A stretch of DNA of 27,668 bases from an uncultured Prevotella sp. (lineage in GTDB: Bacteria; Bacteroidota; Bacteroidia; Bacteroidales; Bacteroidaceae): NCBI GenBank assembly GCA_905202125.1, contig CAJKQX010000029.1, positions 1-27,668 on the forward strand. Direction: 5' to 3'. A program made the position numbers and the translations under genes. The notes beneath the pieces are model-generated. The model was not told the origin of the DNA and did no database searches. It saw nothing but the letters and a program-made list of their open reading frames with translations. Each line of letters starts with the position of its first letter. Within the stretch, counting starts at the first letter, position 1. This document shows positions 26,786-27,668 of the stretch, in pieces.

Positions 26786-27151
26786 ATTTTTTATATACCA
26801 TCAGATTCTACTTTTATACATAAATAAAAATAATTACACACATATTTTGAATTCTTGAATAAAAAATTAGATACCTGAAGTAAAAGAATGTAAGTAAGAC
26901 TCAAGCTCCACGCTTGAACTTAAATAAAGGATTTACGCCATTGATAATCAGTTATAAAAAAGGTTTGATTTTGTAATTTGATACCAAAGAGTACCCATTT
27001 GTAACAAACGAATCACCTTCATAATAGTTAGCTTTCCCAAACATCAGGAAGTCCTACATGCAGTTTTTGAATGCCAAATAAGTGTTTAACACAATTTAAG
27101 TTGTCACCTTTAGCATGTATCATAACAAGCAAATGACTACATTGACTTACT
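26786..27151. other. AT-rich gap with possible decayed coding fragments
   Basis: About 365 bases, clearly more AT-rich than the housekeeping genes. It holds a small TCAAGC/GCTTGA hairpin (26901-26917) and, on the minus strand, protein-like stretches in two frames. One runs from the protease end to a stop at 27028-27030, containing HAKGDNLNCVKHLFGIQKLH. The other is open from 27053 to 26952, containing DFLMFGKANYYEGDSFVTNG. A single frameshift would join them. I call this a possible remnant, not a gene. Confidence 0.35.
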
Positions 27152-27668
27152 TTATATATAGGGTTTGACAACATCAATACTCCAAGCATAGTTTAGATTA
27201 GCTTGTGAGCCATCAGCAAAAGAACCTGACGTAATACCTACCACTTCGCCATATTCGTTAATGAGCGCGCCACCACTGCTACCATGGTCTATAAGTGCGC
27301 TAATCTGCATAAGATTGTCGGCACGCCATTGAGATACTTCCCCAGAGGAGAAGGTATTTTCAAGACCTCGAGGGCTTCCAATAGCATACACTTTCTCTCC
27401 GATTTTCGGTTTATCTGTGGCAATGGGGATGTAGTTTGTATTTTTACAATCCACACGAAATAAAATAAAATCCTCTTGCTCACTCTTTTGTATGACCTCT
27501 GTAACTTTGTAGGCATCATCGCTTCCTACAAGTTTAATTTGCTCCAAGCCAATACCTGTTCCCTTGAAAACATGATAGTTGCTTATTGCAAGACCTTCGT
27601 TGTCAATAAAAAAGGTTCATCCCCGAATAGCGTTGGTAAATACCATGCGATTATGAAAAAAGCTGCCA
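27152..27668 (-). pseudogene. Trypsin-like serine protease, disrupted and cut by the window edge
   Basis: The minus-strand frame reads FFIDNEGLAISNYHVFKGTG (catalytic His) and later EDFILFRVD (catalytic Asp). It then has ALIDHGSSGGALI (catalytic Ser, GSSGG) and stops at 27152, the layout of HtrA/trypsin-like peptidases. Going upstream, the frame meets TGA at 27619-27617, eight codons or so before the His segment. The region before it reads as protein in two ways. In the same frame it is MVFTNAIRG, with a nonsense codon. In the next frame it is AAFFIIAWYLPTLFGDEP, which would need one extra T in the six-T run at 27608-27613. A TTG at 27547 could start a shorter product, but it would lack the catalytic His. 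Recent decay, phase variation or a sequence error are all possible. Confidence 0.6.

Overview
The window looks like a chromosomal segment of a Bacteroidota bacterium, most likely of the Bacteroidales and Prevotella-like. Three things suggest this. Promoter elements of the TAnnTTTG type recur before most transcription units, and Shine-Dalgarno sites are weak or absent. Several families are typical of the group: a DUF4348 lipoprotein, the YtxH/holin-like pair, a PheS with a four-cysteine insertion, and a PD40 protein. Anaerobic class III ribonucleotide reductase (nrdD/nrdG) and Kdo synthesis genes point to an anaerobic Gram-negative. No rRNA, tRNA, CRISPR array or insertion sequence was recognised.

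Layout, left to right. Positions 220-1354 (+) hold a TtcA-type tRNA thiolation enzyme and a DMT/DUF486 membrane protein. Positions 1365-8222 are all on the minus strand. In transcription order they encode a GT2 glycosyltransferase, a GT4-like glycosyltransferase, a secreted PD40 protein, a uridine phosphorylase-like enzyme, a Wzx-type flippase and a second GT2 glycosyltransferase. This is a small surface-polysaccharide locus with two unrelated genes inside it, and both glycan gene pairs are joined by ATGA overlaps. After a gene-free 0.7 kb, 8929-12143 (+) holds nrdD, nrdG and a LuxR-type regulator with a degenerate receiver. Positions 12182-16242 (-) form a tight run pheS-kdsA-kdsD-phospholipase D. 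The Kdo pathway (arabinose-5-phosphate isomerase and a metal-type Kdo-8-P synthase) sits there with a tRNA synthetase and a secreted PLD protein.

Positions 16419-19083 (+) are DUF4348 lipoprotein, murB and a PhnP-like metallo-hydrolase. Positions 19061-19922 (-) are a three-gene small membrane-protein operon (YtxH, holin-like, unknown). A 1.24 kb region without a convincing gene follows. It contains TGTCAC repeats, a palindrome and a hairpin whose mismatches turn into G-U pairs only on the minus strand. Positions 21171-26713 (+) are a SPOR lipoprotein, ruvX, def, a large TPR protein and thrS, closed by a clear intrinsic terminator. The last kilobase is AT-rich and looks decayed: a trypsin-like protease gene has its catalytic-His region cut off from the upstream sequence by an in-frame TGA or a homopolymer frameshift, followed by protein-like fragments in two frames.

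Most of the window is ordinary housekeeping and envelope chromosome. The points most worth a second look are the structured 20.0-20.6 kb gap, the receiver-degenerate regulator tied to nrdDG, the probable leaderless ttcA mRNA and the broken protease. I found no complete undescribed system.
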